Part shown: positions 14,000 through 21,837 of the stretch, one piece after another
How the letters are laid out: each line of letters starts with the position of its first letter
How positions within the stretch are numbered: position 1 is the stretch's first letter
Assembly: GCA_002313415.1 (NCBI GenBank)
Contig: DCBH01000042.1
Coordinates: 1-25,577, forward strand
Reading direction: 5' to 3'
From: Flavobacteriales bacterium UBA1112
Lineage (GTDB): Bacteria > Bacteroidota > Bacteroidia > Flavobacteriales_D > Sanyastnellaceae
DNA: 25,577 nt
Program-made: the position numbers and the translations under genes
Notes under the pieces: model-generated
The model's database searches: none
What the model was told of the DNA's origin: nothing
What the model saw: the letters and a program-made list of their open reading frames with translations, nothing else

Positions 14000-14816
14000 T
14001 GTCCTCGTGATGTGCGTCGACGGCTGCTCTTACACTTCCGTGCGCTTGCAATTGTGTCTTGGCGTCTTCAAATGTTAGTCCTGTGGCCTCTGAGACCATG
14101 CGAGCCCCTCGTTGCACAAGCTTGGCGTTGGTGAGTTGCATGTCGACCATGCGGTTGCCTCGAACATGACCCAATTGAATCATGGTTGCTGTGGTTAATC
14201 GGTTCAAAATGAGTTTGGTGGCAGTTCCTGCCTTCAGGCGCGTTGATCCCGTTACAAATTCCGGACCTGTGACCGCGACAACAGGGTGATCACACGCTTC
14301 AATGATTGGGCTGTTGGGATTGCATGTGACGCAACCGGTCAACATGCCTTTCGATTTCGCATGGCGTAAGGCACCTATGACGTAAGGGGTGCGACCGCTG
14401 GCGGCAATGCCAACCACAGTATCTAATGACTTAATGCCGTGGGCCTTGAGGTCTTTCCAACCTTGTTCGGGGTCGTCCTCGGCACCTTCAACCGCAGTTC
14501 GGATGGCTGAATCGCCTCCGGCCATGAGGCCAACCACTCGGTCTTGTGCGACCCCAAATGTGGGGGGGCATTCACTTGCGTCAACCACCCCGAGACGCCC
14601 ACTTGTACCTGCACCGAGGTAAAAGAGTCTTCCGCCATTTCGCATGCGATCAATCAAAGATTCCGCAAGCAAAGCCAACGCGGGCATGGCTTCGCGAACG
14701 GCTTGCTGAACATCGTCATCGACGTGATGCATCTCATCTAAAATCTCACGCACAGTCAGGTTGTGCAGATTGTTGACAGGACCTGGTTGTTCGGTTGGTG
14801 GCAAGGAACGCTCCAT
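13986..14816 (-). CDS. murQ: N-acetylmuramic acid 6-phosphate etherase
   Basis: MurQ cleaves the lactyl ether of MurNAc-6-phosphate to give GlcNAc-6-phosphate and D-lactate during cell-wall recycling. The 276-residue SIS-domain protein has the signature YLGAGTSGRLGVVDASECPP (residues 66-85) with E82 and the second catalytic E113. These correspond to E83 and E114 of the E. coli enzyme. G-P-E-F-V-T-G-S-T-R-L-K-A-G-T-A-x-K and the later T-N-x-K-L motif are also present. It is about 20 residues shorter than E. coli MurQ at the C-terminus. A perfect -7 box sits eight bases upstream, although the gene also follows aroE by only 33 bases and may be co-transcribed. No MurNAc transporter or kinase lies within the window. 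Confidence 0.95.
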   Translation of the reverse strand: MERSLPPTEQPGPVNNLHNLTVREILDEMHHVDDDVQQAVREAMPALALLAESLIDRMRNGGRLFYLGAGTSGRLGVVDASECPPTFGVAQDRVVGLMAGGDSAIRTAVEGAEDDPEQGWKDLKAHGIKSLDTVVGIAASGRTPYVIGALRHAKSKGMLTGCVTCNPNSPIIEACDHPVVAVTGPEFVTGSTRLKAGTATKLILNRLTTATMIQLGHVRGNRMVDMQLTNAKLVQRGARMVSEATGLTFEDAKTQLQAHGSVRAAVDAHHEDNART

Positions 14817-14824
14817 GAGTGTTT

Positions 14825-14832
14825 CAAATGTA
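14825..14832 (-). promoter_or_regulatory. -7 box of murQ
   Basis: On the minus strand TACATTTG matches all six fixed bases of TAnnTTTG, eight bases before the murQ ATG. It gives murQ and its coupled partner a possible promoter separate from the TPR-aroE operon. Confidence 0.5.
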
Positions 14833-14849
14833 CATCGTGCCCTTGGGGC

Positions 14850-15632
14850 CTAGACTCCTGAGGTCTTCCAAATGTCCCACGCTTTTTCTGCCTGCAAACG
14901 CAGCATGTCTTTGCCATTGAGTATCGAGGCACCCTGACGTTTTGCCTCATGCAGAAAGCGGGTCTCAGCAGGGTTGTAAATGAGATCGACAACCAGGTGG
15001 TCAGACGTGAGAAGATTCGCTGGAAATGGCACCATATCTTGATGTTTAGGATGCATTCCTACAGGAGTGCAGTGGACCACAAGCAGGTGGTGACGCACAA
15101 CCCACTCAGACAACTCATGGTAGCCAATGGACATCCGTCCACAAGCGCGAGTTCCTCGGCTGCTGTCTCCATCACGTGACACACTTGTTGTTTCGATACC
15201 CAGGCTTGAAAGGACAAAATGTACGGCCGAGGCACTGCCGCCAGTGCCGAGTACCAAAGCTCGTTCGTGATGGTTGGTTAGAAAGGGTTGAATGGAACGC
15301 CGAAAGCCCCAAATGTCCGTATTGTGTCCCTCCCAACCACGCTTTGTTTTGACCAATGTATTGACGGCACCCACAGACCTAGCTTCCTCGGAGACATCGC
15401 TCAACATGGGCAAAATGGCCTGCTTGTAGGGCACGGTTACATTCAGGCCGACGAGATTGGGATGGTTCTCAGTGAAGGCAGGAAAGTCCTCAATTCTCGG
15501 CAAGTCGAATGGGATGTAGGACACGTCATTTCTCCCTTCTGCGGCGAGGATTTGAGAAAATAGTTCGGGACTTTGGGAGTGCGCAATGGGATGACCGAGG
15601 ACACCCAACAATGTTGTTGCAACGTTTTTCAT
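14850..15632 (-). CDS. aroE: shikimate dehydrogenase
   Basis: AroE reduces 3-dehydroshikimate to shikimate with NADPH in aromatic amino acid synthesis. The 260-residue protein shows the shikimate-binding G-H-P-I-A-H-S-Q-S (13-21), N-V-T-V-P-Y-K-Q with catalytic K70, G-A-V-N-T-L (88-93) and N-T-D with D106. Also seen are the nucleotide-binding loop L-G-T-G-G-S-A-S and the late D-L-I-Y-N-P-A-E-T. The serine-arginine after the second strand (S-V-S-R-D) replaces the usual N-R-T patch for the NADP phosphate, a mild variation. The start at 15632 gives an ATGA overlap with DUF368; 16 in-frame upstream codons are inside that gene. Confidence 0.94.
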   Translation of the reverse strand: MKNVATTLLGVLGHPIAHSQSPELFSQILAAEGRNDVSYIPFDLPRIEDFPAFTENHPNLVGLNVTVPYKQAILPMLSDVSEEARSVGAVNTLVKTKRGWEGHNTDIWGFRRSIQPFLTNHHERALVLGTGGSASAVHFVLSSLGIETTSVSRDGDSSRGTRACGRMSIGYHELSEWVVRHHLLVVHCTPVGMHPKHQDMVPFPANLLTSDHLVVDLIYNPAETRFLHEAKRQGASILNGKDMLRLQAEKAWDIWKTSGV

Positions 15633-16546
15633 GACCCTGTATTCGGGCTGCGTGAAGTCCCCCAACGGTGAAGCCCCCAAACGACGACACCACCTGAGAC
15701 GGACAATGCCAAGGCACTGGTCAAATGGAGAATGCTGCCTTGAGGCATGATGTTTTCAAGGAGCCATTCTACCCGGCCATCGCTGTGTGTGTAAAGTGGG
15801 CGTACCTGTGATTTCCACGGCCAGAGTGCCTGAAGTGAACCAACCAAAAAACCTGTAAGCATCGCTAAGGTTGGTCGTCTATGCGTTTTTAAAAGCCATT
15901 TGAGTACTCGGCTGAACATCACGACTCCGAGGAGAGCGCCGATTCCAAAAGATGCGATTTTGTTGAAATCAAAGTTTTTGACGGCCAAGAGAACGGGGGC
16001 ATATGCGCCCAAAATGAGCAAGAGAAAACTGCCAGAAATCCCGGGAAGCAGCATGGCACATATGGCAAGAGAGCCAGCAGCCATCAACATCAGGGGATGA
16101 TCCGACTGAACCAAAGGTGGAAGAGAGGTGATGAACCCTGCGATGGCACACCCGAGAGCAGCCCAAACCCATGCATCAAAAGCCCAAGGCTGTGCATGTC
16201 TTCCCACCAGAGGAACGGATGTTGCGACCAAACCGACAAAAAAGGACCTCAACAAGACTGGGTGAAATTCCAGCAAATAATGTAGGGGTGAGGCGAGTGT
16301 TGCAATGGCAGCTGCGATGCCCAGAATCAGTGCCAGTAAAAAAGGACCGTTCACAGCTTGCCATGCCTCCAAAAAATGTCCCTTACGAAGGGACGCCAAT
16401 CCCTTTCCACTGAGGGCAGATAGGCTGTCAATGAGGGTGTCGTAGATGCCTGATATGTAGGCTACAGTGCCGCCGCTTACGCCGGGAACCAAATCAGCCA
16501 CACCCATGGCGAAACCCTTGGCCACGACAGACCAGAAGCGATTCAT
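15629..16546 (-). CDS. popT: DUF368 membrane protein, undecaprenyl-phosphate translocase family (PopT-like)
   Basis: DUF368 proteins have been identified as carriers that return undecaprenyl phosphate across the inner membrane for cell-wall and glycan synthesis. The 305-residue protein has about eight to ten hydrophobic segments. It carries the paired signature loops L-V-P-G-V-S-G-G-T (19-27) and L-L-P-G-I-S-G-S-F (166-174), which reflect an internal duplication. The ATG at 16546 is chosen because it overlaps the rhodanese stop as ATGA; a start at 16582 would add 12 residues lying inside that gene. Naming it popT assumes the reported function holds in this phylum. It is translationally coupled on both sides, to the rhodanese and to aroE. 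Confidence 0.88.
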   Translation of the reverse strand: MNRFWSVVAKGFAMGVADLVPGVSGGTVAYISGIYDTLIDSLSALSGKGLASLRKGHFLEAWQAVNGPFLLALILGIAAAIATLASPLHYLLEFHPVLLRSFFVGLVATSVPLVGRHAQPWAFDAWVWAALGCAIAGFITSLPPLVQSDHPLMLMAAGSLAICAMLLPGISGSFLLLILGAYAPVLLAVKNFDFNKIASFGIGALLGVVMFSRVLKWLLKTHRRPTLAMLTGFLVGSLQALWPWKSQVRPLYTHSDGRVEWLLENIMPQGSILHLTSALALSVSGGVVVWGLHRWGTSRSPNTGS

Positions 16547-16860
16547 GCCACTTCGAGGTTGGGGTCGACGTGCTTTGCCCATGCCCGAATACCCCCCTCA
16601 AGATTGTGTACATTCAATCTGCCGTATTGATTTGTCAAGGCATGGGTCACTGCAGCAGATCGAACTCCCGATCGGCAGTGAATCACGACTGGAATGTCAT
16701 CGGGGATTTCTTCCAAACGATCCAGAATCTGTTCCATGGGAATGTGCACGCCACCGATGTGGCTTACATCTCGCTCGTAGGGCTCACGGATGTCGATCAA
16801 GGCGTGAGCGGCCTCTGTGTTACGCCACTCCAACAATTCGTGTACTGTGATGCTCTGCAT
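16543..16860 (-). CDS. single-domain rhodanese-like sulfurtransferase
   Basis: The 105-residue protein is one rhodanese domain with the early L-I-D-I-R-E-P-Y-E motif, the active-site loop H-C-R-S-G-V-R-S with its catalytic cysteine, and the closing G-G-I-R-A-W. The intact cysteine implies sulfur transfer via a persulfide, not a regulatory relic. The in-frame TTG at 16866 is rejected in favour of ATG 16860, which lies two bases after the phosphosulfolactate synthase stop. That neighbour consumes sulfite, so a role in handling reduced sulfur or sulfite for it is possible; this is an inference from position. The stop overlaps the DUF368 start. Confidence 0.9.
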   Translation of the reverse strand: MQSITVHELLEWRNTEAAHALIDIREPYERDVSHIGGVHIPMEQILDRLEEIPDDIPVVIHCRSGVRSAAVTHALTNQYGRLNVHNLEGGIRAWAKHVDPNLEVA

Positions 16861-16862
16861 AA

Positions 16863-17675
16863 TCAACCATCCAGATTTTCGTCTGTCGGAATTTGGCGCA
16901 CTCCCTCCGCCATTGCGTCGGGAAGATTGTCAAAGAAGGTGTCGCCACGCAGGCCGAGTCTCAGGCATTCGAGTGGAATCACATCATGAGGTCCGATGTT
17001 GCCCAAGTTCACATTGGTCCCAAATTGTTTTAGAAACCAAACTTGTTGTGGTTTTTGTGGCGCTTCCCAAAGGATGTCGTCCAGTTTTACTTTGGCCAAA
17101 ATTCGTCTTACCAGGGCGGTATGTGCCGTGCCATTGGGGCGGTAAATTCCCACGTTACCGCTCTCTCTCGCCTCCGCGATGACCTTCCAACTGCCCGCGG
17201 CTAGTTCTTTTTGCATCATGGAAGTCCACTTGTTGGGGCTGATGAGAATTCCCGTCTCTTTCGAGCCAACTTCGCTAAGGACTCGGTAATTCTGAGCCAG
17301 CTTTGAAATCATTTCACATTTGGCATCTTCTTCAATCACCATGGAACCGTCGCTCACTTCTAACGTTTCGAGGCCAAGTTCATCTACAAATCTCAAGTAG
17401 TCTTCGAGCTGATTGCGGACGAAATATGCTTCAAACAAAGTTCCACCTGGATAAACCATAAGTCCAGCGTCGTGGTAAAGTTTGATTTTTTCCTTGACGT
17501 TGGGTGTGACAATACTCGTGCCAAAGCCCAACTTGAGCAAATCGACTTTATCTGCATTGACTTCAATAAAGTCTTCAGCTTGGCGAAGGCTAAGACCCTT
17601 ATCCATGACCATGGTCAAACCCGATTCGCGGGGCTTCTCAGAGCGCTCCGGGAGATGAGATAGGTTGTTCTTCAT
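16863..17675 (-). CDS. comA: phosphosulfolactate synthase (ComA family)
   Basis: The enzyme joins sulfite to phosphoenolpyruvate to make phosphosulfolactate. In methanogens this starts coenzyme M synthesis; in Bacteroidota it more likely feeds sulfolactate or cysteate, the latter being a precursor of sulfonolipids (inference). The 270-residue TIM-barrel protein shows the family blocks D-L-L-K-L-G-F-G-T-S near 45-54, Y-P-G-G-T-L-F-E-A near 75-83 and E-V-S-D-G-S near 106-111. Further blocks are V-L-S-E-V-G-S-K near 133-140, A-R-E-S-G-N-V-G-I-Y near 169-178, and W-E-A-P-Q-K-x-Q-Q. A shared ancestry with the plant heat-stress protein Hsa32 makes other functions possible. It lies between the TPR gene (three-base gap) and the rhodanese gene (two-base gap). 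Confidence 0.9.
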   Translation of the reverse strand: MKNNLSHLPERSEKPRESGLTMVMDKGLSLRQAEDFIEVNADKVDLLKLGFGTSIVTPNVKEKIKLYHDAGLMVYPGGTLFEAYFVRNQLEDYLRFVDELGLETLEVSDGSMVIEEDAKCEMISKLAQNYRVLSEVGSKETGILISPNKWTSMMQKELAAGSWKVIAEARESGNVGIYRPNGTAHTALVRRILAKVKLDDILWEAPQKPQQVWFLKQFGTNVNLGNIGPHDVIPLECLRLGLRGDTFFDNLPDAMAEGVRQIPTDENLDG

Positions 17676-17678
17676 GGT

Positions 17679-19094
17679 TCAGTGTTTCATTCGCGCGTAG
17701 CGAGTGGCTACACGAGGGTCGTCCAACAGACCGGGGTAGGTCTCCAGCAACCGGTTCATGCCTTCGAAATCCGCAATGAGCAGTTGGTCAAGAAGCCTCA
17801 GGGCTTCTCCGTCCATGCGCAATGCGAAGAGGCTCACAAATTTTTTGTACCTCAACGATGTCGAGGTCGGCGGCATGTGCTCGAAGGCATTGTCGAGCAA
17901 AATTAGAGCTTGGTCATGCGCCTCCAAGGCTTGCATGTTGTCGATGCGTTCTTCCCAAGCTTCAAGGTGTTTGGGATTTCGCTCCAGAATTTGCACCAAA
18001 CACATATCTGCATCTTCGTGGCGTTTCATCTTTTTCAGGACGATGGCCATCATCAGTAAGGTGTCTTCATGGTGGGGATGCAGCAACAAGGCTTGGGCAA
18101 AGTGCTCCAACGCTGCATCGTGGTCCTGCCGCAGGTCGTCAAGCACACCGAGTCCGACGTGAGCTTCGAGAAAGTTGGCGTCCAAATCCAAACACTGCAT
18201 GTAGTATTGTTCCGCTTCATCGAAGTCTCCCAGGTGCTCAAGACACTCGCCCATGTAGCAAAATGTGCTCGGTTGAGGTGCGTCAAGCATGAGTGTTTCC
18301 CGATGCACATCCAAGGCGTCCCCAAATCTTTCCATGGCCGTCAACGCCTCTGCCTTTTGATGATATGCAGGAGCAAAACTGTCTTCTATGGCAATGGCAA
18401 AGTCGTAGGCTTCTACGGCCTCCTTGTATCGTCCCAACCGCTGATGGGCATTCCCCAGATTGTACCAAGCCGCAAAACTGTATGGATGATCGTCTAAAAA
18501 CTGAGTATAGAAATCCGCTGCCTCTTGAATGCGACCTTCTTTGTCCATGCAAAAGGCCAGTTCATACAGCGCCGTTTCGTTCAAGGGATCTTCTTTCAAA
18601 GCTTGAAGCAGGACACGGATGGCTTGTTTCCACTCGCCGAGGTTTTCGTGTTCCAGGGCGACGTCAATGTAAAGGTCTTTTTTCAGTTCGTCATCTGCAA
18701 ATGAAATCAGAGCGTTGAAGTGTTGAAGAGCGAGTTTGTGCTCTCTCATTTGGCTATAAATGTTGGCCAGAGTGAGATGGATTTCTTCATTGTTCGGCTC
18801 AAAAGAAAGCAGATTTTTTAGACGCGGGATGGCTTGGACGTGCCTTCCTGTGCTGGCGAGAATTTGGGCTTCTCGCAATTGCAGTCCCAAACTCTCAGGA
18901 TACAAACTGCTCGCATGGCGGTGGACTTGTTGAGCTTTCCGCAACGAACCCTTCTCCAAATAATGTTCGATGAGAAGCTCGAGGTCATCGTGGTCGAAGA
19001 ATCGAGATTCACCTGCGTGCATCATGGCTTCGAAAGCCTTGACCAGCGCCAGCATTTGTTCTTCTCCTTGGTGTGGACGTCCTTCTTCGTGCAT
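17679..19094 (-). CDS. tetratricopeptide repeat protein
   Basis: The 471-residue protein consists largely of TPR helices (about ten to twelve repeats from residue 40 to 430). The clearest copies are A-W-Y-N-L-G-N-A-H-Q-R-L-G-R-Y-K-E-A-V-E near residue 215 and C-Y-M-G-E-C-L-E-H-L-G-D-F-D-E-A near 285. There is no signal peptide or membrane helix, so it is a cytoplasmic scaffold that binds partner proteins; the partners are unknown. It is the first gene of the minus-strand operon that continues with phosphosulfolactate synthase, rhodanese, DUF368 and aroE, an order I associate with Bacteroidota genomes. The ATG start follows a -7 box (TACCTTTC) by six bases. Confidence 0.93.
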   Translation of the reverse strand: MHEEGRPHQGEEQMLALVKAFEAMMHAGESRFFDHDDLELLIEHYLEKGSLRKAQQVHRHASSLYPESLGLQLREAQILASTGRHVQAIPRLKNLLSFEPNNEEIHLTLANIYSQMREHKLALQHFNALISFADDELKKDLYIDVALEHENLGEWKQAIRVLLQALKEDPLNETALYELAFCMDKEGRIQEAADFYTQFLDDHPYSFAAWYNLGNAHQRLGRYKEAVEAYDFAIAIEDSFAPAYHQKAEALTAMERFGDALDVHRETLMLDAPQPSTFCYMGECLEHLGDFDEAEQYYMQCLDLDANFLEAHVGLGVLDDLRQDHDAALEHFAQALLLHPHHEDTLLMMAIVLKKMKRHEDADMCLVQILERNPKHLEAWEERIDNMQALEAHDQALILLDNAFEHMPPTSTSLRYKKFVSLFALRMDGEALRLLDQLLIADFEGMNRLLETYPGLLDDPRVATRYARMKH

Positions 19095-19100
19095 TCCCTA

Positions 19101-19108
19101 GAAAGGTA
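19101..19108 (-). promoter_or_regulatory. -7 box of the TPR-aroE operon
   Basis: On the minus strand TACCTTTC matches five of six fixed bases of TAnnTTTG, six bases before the TPR gene's ATG. It is the likely promoter of the five-gene operon down to aroE. Confidence 0.4.
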
Positions 19109-19224
19109 TGAGTCAAAGGTCGGAAGAATGATGGGTTGACGGCATCGATTATGCACAGGAATGGTGGAAAAAAATCAAAATGACGTTTTCCTGACCGCGG
19201 ACAAGTGGGACGCAGAGCAGACCC

Positions 19225-19232
19225 TACCTTGC
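19225..19232 (+). promoter_or_regulatory. possible -7 box of glmM
   Basis: TACCTTGC matches four of six fixed bases of TAnnTTTG, followed by ACAC and the ATG at 19237 with the recurrent four-base gap. The 142-base divergent region also holds GGAAAA (19166-19171) and TTTTCC (19186-19191) as an inverted repeat of unknown meaning. Confidence 0.3.
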
Positions 19233-19236
19233 ACAC

Positions 19237-20634
19237 ATGTTGATTGCATCTATTTCAGGAATCCGTGGCACGGTCGGTGGAAAGGCCGGTGAGGGCTTAA
19301 GTCCAGCTGACGTCGTGACATTTGCAAGTGGATATGGTGCTTGGATTTGGCAGCATAAAAAAAGCAGCGATTCGCCACGCGTTGTGGTGGGGCGGGATGC
19401 CCGAATTTCGGGACCTTGGCTGCGTGATGTGGTATGCGGCACATTGAATGCTTTGGGCATAGACGTGATTGACCTCGGTTTGAGTACCACGCCAACCGTT
19501 GAATTGGCAGTCCCTGGATTGGAGGCTGATGGAGGAATGATTCTGACGGCATCACACAATCCCAAGGAATGGAATGCGATGAAGCTGCTCAATTGGAAGG
19601 GAGAGTTTTTGTCAGCTTCGGCTGGAAATGAAGTCCTTACTTTGGCCCGCGACGGCGTTACCTATGCCGATGTTGAAGGGACTGGAACCACAACCCTTGA
19701 TGATTCTTGGCTGGAGCACCACGTAGCACATGTTCTTGATTTGGATTTGGTCAATGCAGAGGCAATTCGTGGAGCAGGATTGAAAGTTGCGGTGGATGCT
19801 GTCAATTCATCGGGGGGCATTGCCGTACCTCTTTTGCTTCAATCCCTCGGTGTGGAGGTGATTCAGGTACACTGCGAACCCACGGGTGATTTTGCACACA
19901 ATCCTGAGCCCTTGCCCCAGCATTTGAGTGATTTGACAAAAACGGTAATTGATTCTCAATGTGATTTTGGCATCAGTGTTGATCCAGATGTCGATCGTCT
20001 CTGCTTCGTTTGCGAAGACGGCAGTTTTTTTGGGGAGGAGTACACTCTTGTTGCCGTGGCAGATTACGTTCTGACTCACACTCCTGGCCCGACAGTGAGC
20101 AATCTCAGTAGCACACGGGCGCTTCGTGAGGTCAGCACCCACCACGGCTGCGCTTACACTGCCTCGGCAGTGGGCGAGGTCAATGTTGTGGCGAAAATGC
20201 GAGAAACCGGAGCCATTTTGGGTGGTGAAGGCAATGGGGGAATCATTTACCCCGCCTCTCATTTGGGGAGAGACGCTTTGGTTGGGATTGGGTTGTTTTT
20301 AAGCCACCTCGTGGCGTCGGGAATGTCCTGTCGTTCTTTGAGAAATACCTACCCAGATTTCTATATGGTCAAGGACAAATTGAGTCTCCCCCCAGTTGAT
20401 GTGGATTCTGCGCTGCAATCCTTGCGCAACGAAATCAAGGACGCGGAAGTGAACGATGTGGATGGTGTGAAATTTGATTTTCAGGAGGGGTGGGTTCATC
20501 TGAGAAAAAGCAACACTGAACCGATCATTCGCATCTATGCAGAAGCCTCGTCAGCTGATGGCGCGCGTGCTTTGGCAAATCGATTTTCGGATCGACTCGG
20601 GCATCATCTTCAAAATGCACCTGCACTGGCGTAA
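19237..20634 (+). CDS. glmM: phosphoglucosamine mutase
   Basis: GlmM converts glucosamine-6-phosphate to glucosamine-1-phosphate on the route to UDP-GlcNAc, the precursor of peptidoglycan and lipid A. The 465-residue alpha-D-phosphohexomutase has the phosphoserine loop T-A-S-H-N-P with S106, the metal loop D-P-D-V-D-R with D249, D251 and D253, the sugar loop G-E-G-N-G-G, and the phosphate loop R-K-S-N-T-E-P. The GEGNGG loop and overall length fit the Bacteroidota enzymes called phosphoglucosamine mutase; phosphomannomutase activity cannot be ruled out from sequence alone. The stop codon overlaps the -7 box of the following cysteine desulfurase gene, so the two genes may be read both together and separately. 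Confidence 0.92.
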   Translation: MLIASISGIRGTVGGKAGEGLSPADVVTFASGYGAWIWQHKKSSDSPRVVVGRDARISGPWLRDVVCGTLNALGIDVIDLGLSTTPTVELAVPGLEADGGMILTASHNPKEWNAMKLLNWKGEFLSASAGNEVLTLARDGVTYADVEGTGTTTLDDSWLEHHVAHVLDLDLVNAEAIRGAGLKVAVDAVNSSGGIAVPLLLQSLGVEVIQVHCEPTGDFAHNPEPLPQHLSDLTKTVIDSQCDFGISVDPDVDRLCFVCEDGSFFGEEYTLVAVADYVLTHTPGPTVSNLSSTRALREVSTHHGCAYTASAVGEVNVVAKMRETGAILGGEGNGGIIYPASHLGRDALVGIGLFLSHLVASGMSCRSLRNTYPDFYMVKDKLSLPPVDVDSALQSLRNEIKDAEVNDVDGVKFDFQEGWVHLRKSNTEPIIRIYAEASSADGARALANRFSDRLGHHLQNAPALA

Positions 20635-20639
20635 ATTTG
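20632..20639 (+). promoter_or_regulatory. -7 box of the cysteine desulfurase gene
   Basis: TAAATTTG matches all six fixed bases of TAnnTTTG. Its first three bases are the glmM stop codon and it lies seven bases before the ATG at 20647, so one short stretch both ends glmM and can start the next transcript. Confidence 0.5.
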
Positions 20640-20646
20640 CCCAGCC

Positions 20647-21798
20647 ATGCATGCTTATCTCGACAATGCAGCGACAACGCCGGTAGCACCTGAAGTGGTG
20701 AAGGCCATGACGGATGTGCACAGCACCGTGTACGGCAACCCGTCATCCACTCACCTGCCTGGCAGAAAAGCCAAGGCCTTGGTTGAAACAAGTCGTCGGA
20801 CCATTGCCAAGTTGCTGGGTGTTGCCCCACGTACCATTTGTTTTACTTCGGGAGGTACAGAGGCAGACAATCACGCCATTCAGGCCGCAGTAGGTTGTTT
20901 GGGAGTGAAGCGAATCATCACCTCTGAAGCTGAACACAGTGCGGTCATCAAGTCGACTCAGATGGCGAGAGATCAACACCACGTTGAATTGAACTACGTC
21001 CGCCATCACAGCGATGGTCGAGTGGATTTAGATCACCTCGCGCAACTTTTGGCCCAAAAAAAATCGAAGACACTCGTTTCACTGATGCATGCGAACAACG
21101 AGGTTGGTGTGATGACCGATTTGGCTCGCGTTGGGACGTTGTGCAAAGAGTATGGAGCTTTGGTCCACAGCGATACCGTCCAAACAATGGGACATTATCC
21201 GATGGACCTTGAATCCATGGACGTGGATTTCTTGGCATGCAGCGCTCACAAATTGCACGGCCCCAAGGGCACAGGTTTTTTATATGTCCATCCCTCGTTA
21301 AACATCGATGGCTTAATCGTTGGTGGAGGCCAAGAACGATTGATGCGTGGAGGTACGGAAAATGTGGCTGGAATCGTGGGTTTGGCGACGGCATTTGAAA
21401 TCGCGTTTGAAAACATGGAAGTCCATGAGTCTCACATCAGATCGATCAAAGCGCGAATGGTGCAAGGCTTGAAGGAGAGGATTCCTGGTGTCGCCTTCAA
21501 TGGTGATTCAGACGGGGATGACCGGTTGTACACTGTGTTAAATGTTCAATTTCCTGAACATCCCAATGGGGGAATGGCCGTTTTTCTACTTGATCTTGAA
21601 GGCGTTGCATGCTCGGGGGGCAGCGCATGTTCTAGCGGTGCAACTCTGGGTTCACACGTGTTGAGAGCACTTCAATTTCACAACCCTGACAAGGCAAGCG
21701 TGCGCTTCTCATTCTCGCGGTATACCACAAATGCAGACATTGACTTGGCGTTGGATGCCTTGATCAAAGTCTTCGCGGCCCTGCCAGTCGAGGCCTAA
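20647..21798 (+). CDS. cysteine desulfurase (IscS/NifS family)
   Basis: This PLP enzyme removes sulfur from cysteine and passes it on for iron-sulfur clusters or tRNA thiolation. The 383-residue protein has Y-L-D-N-A-A-T-T-P at the start, S-G-G-T-E-A-D-N near 69-76, the E-x-E-H-S substrate region near 96, H-S-D-T-V-Q near 176-181, and S-A-H-K-L-H-G with the PLP lysine K202. The mobile loop C-S-G-G-S-A-C-S-S-G has C322 and C328; C328 is in the place of the persulfide cysteine of IscS. No isc or suf partner gene lies next to it, so it may be a stand-alone desulfurase, for instance for tRNA modification; I leave the symbol blank. Confidence 0.93.
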   Translation: MHAYLDNAATTPVAPEVVKAMTDVHSTVYGNPSSTHLPGRKAKALVETSRRTIAKLLGVAPRTICFTSGGTEADNHAIQAAVGCLGVKRIITSEAEHSAVIKSTQMARDQHHVELNYVRHHSDGRVDLDHLAQLLAQKKSKTLVSLMHANNEVGVMTDLARVGTLCKEYGALVHSDTVQTMGHYPMDLESMDVDFLACSAHKLHGPKGTGFLYVHPSLNIDGLIVGGGQERLMRGGTENVAGIVGLATAFEIAFENMEVHESHIRSIKARMVQGLKERIPGVAFNGDSDGDDRLYTVLNVQFPEHPNGGMAVFLLDLEGVACSGGSACSSGATLGSHVLRALQFHNPDKASVRFSFSRYTTNADIDLALDALIKVFAALPVEA

Positions 21799-21825
21799 TT
21801 TGTGCGACTGCGTTCGCTTCTAACT

Positions 21826-21833
21826 TACATTGG
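21826..21833 (+). promoter_or_regulatory. -7 box of the GH3 gene
   Basis: TACATTGG matches five of six fixed bases of TAnnTTTG and is followed by TGTC and the ATG at 21838. It supports that ATG over the in-frame GTG at 21802, which lies upstream of the box. Confidence 0.4.
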
Positions 21834-21837
21834 TGTC

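Noticed and set aside
16863..17675. Phosphosulfolactate synthase as a sign of an archaeal methanogen or recent transfer
   Set aside because: The family is widespread in Bacteroidota, and the surrounding operon order and composition fit the rest of the window.
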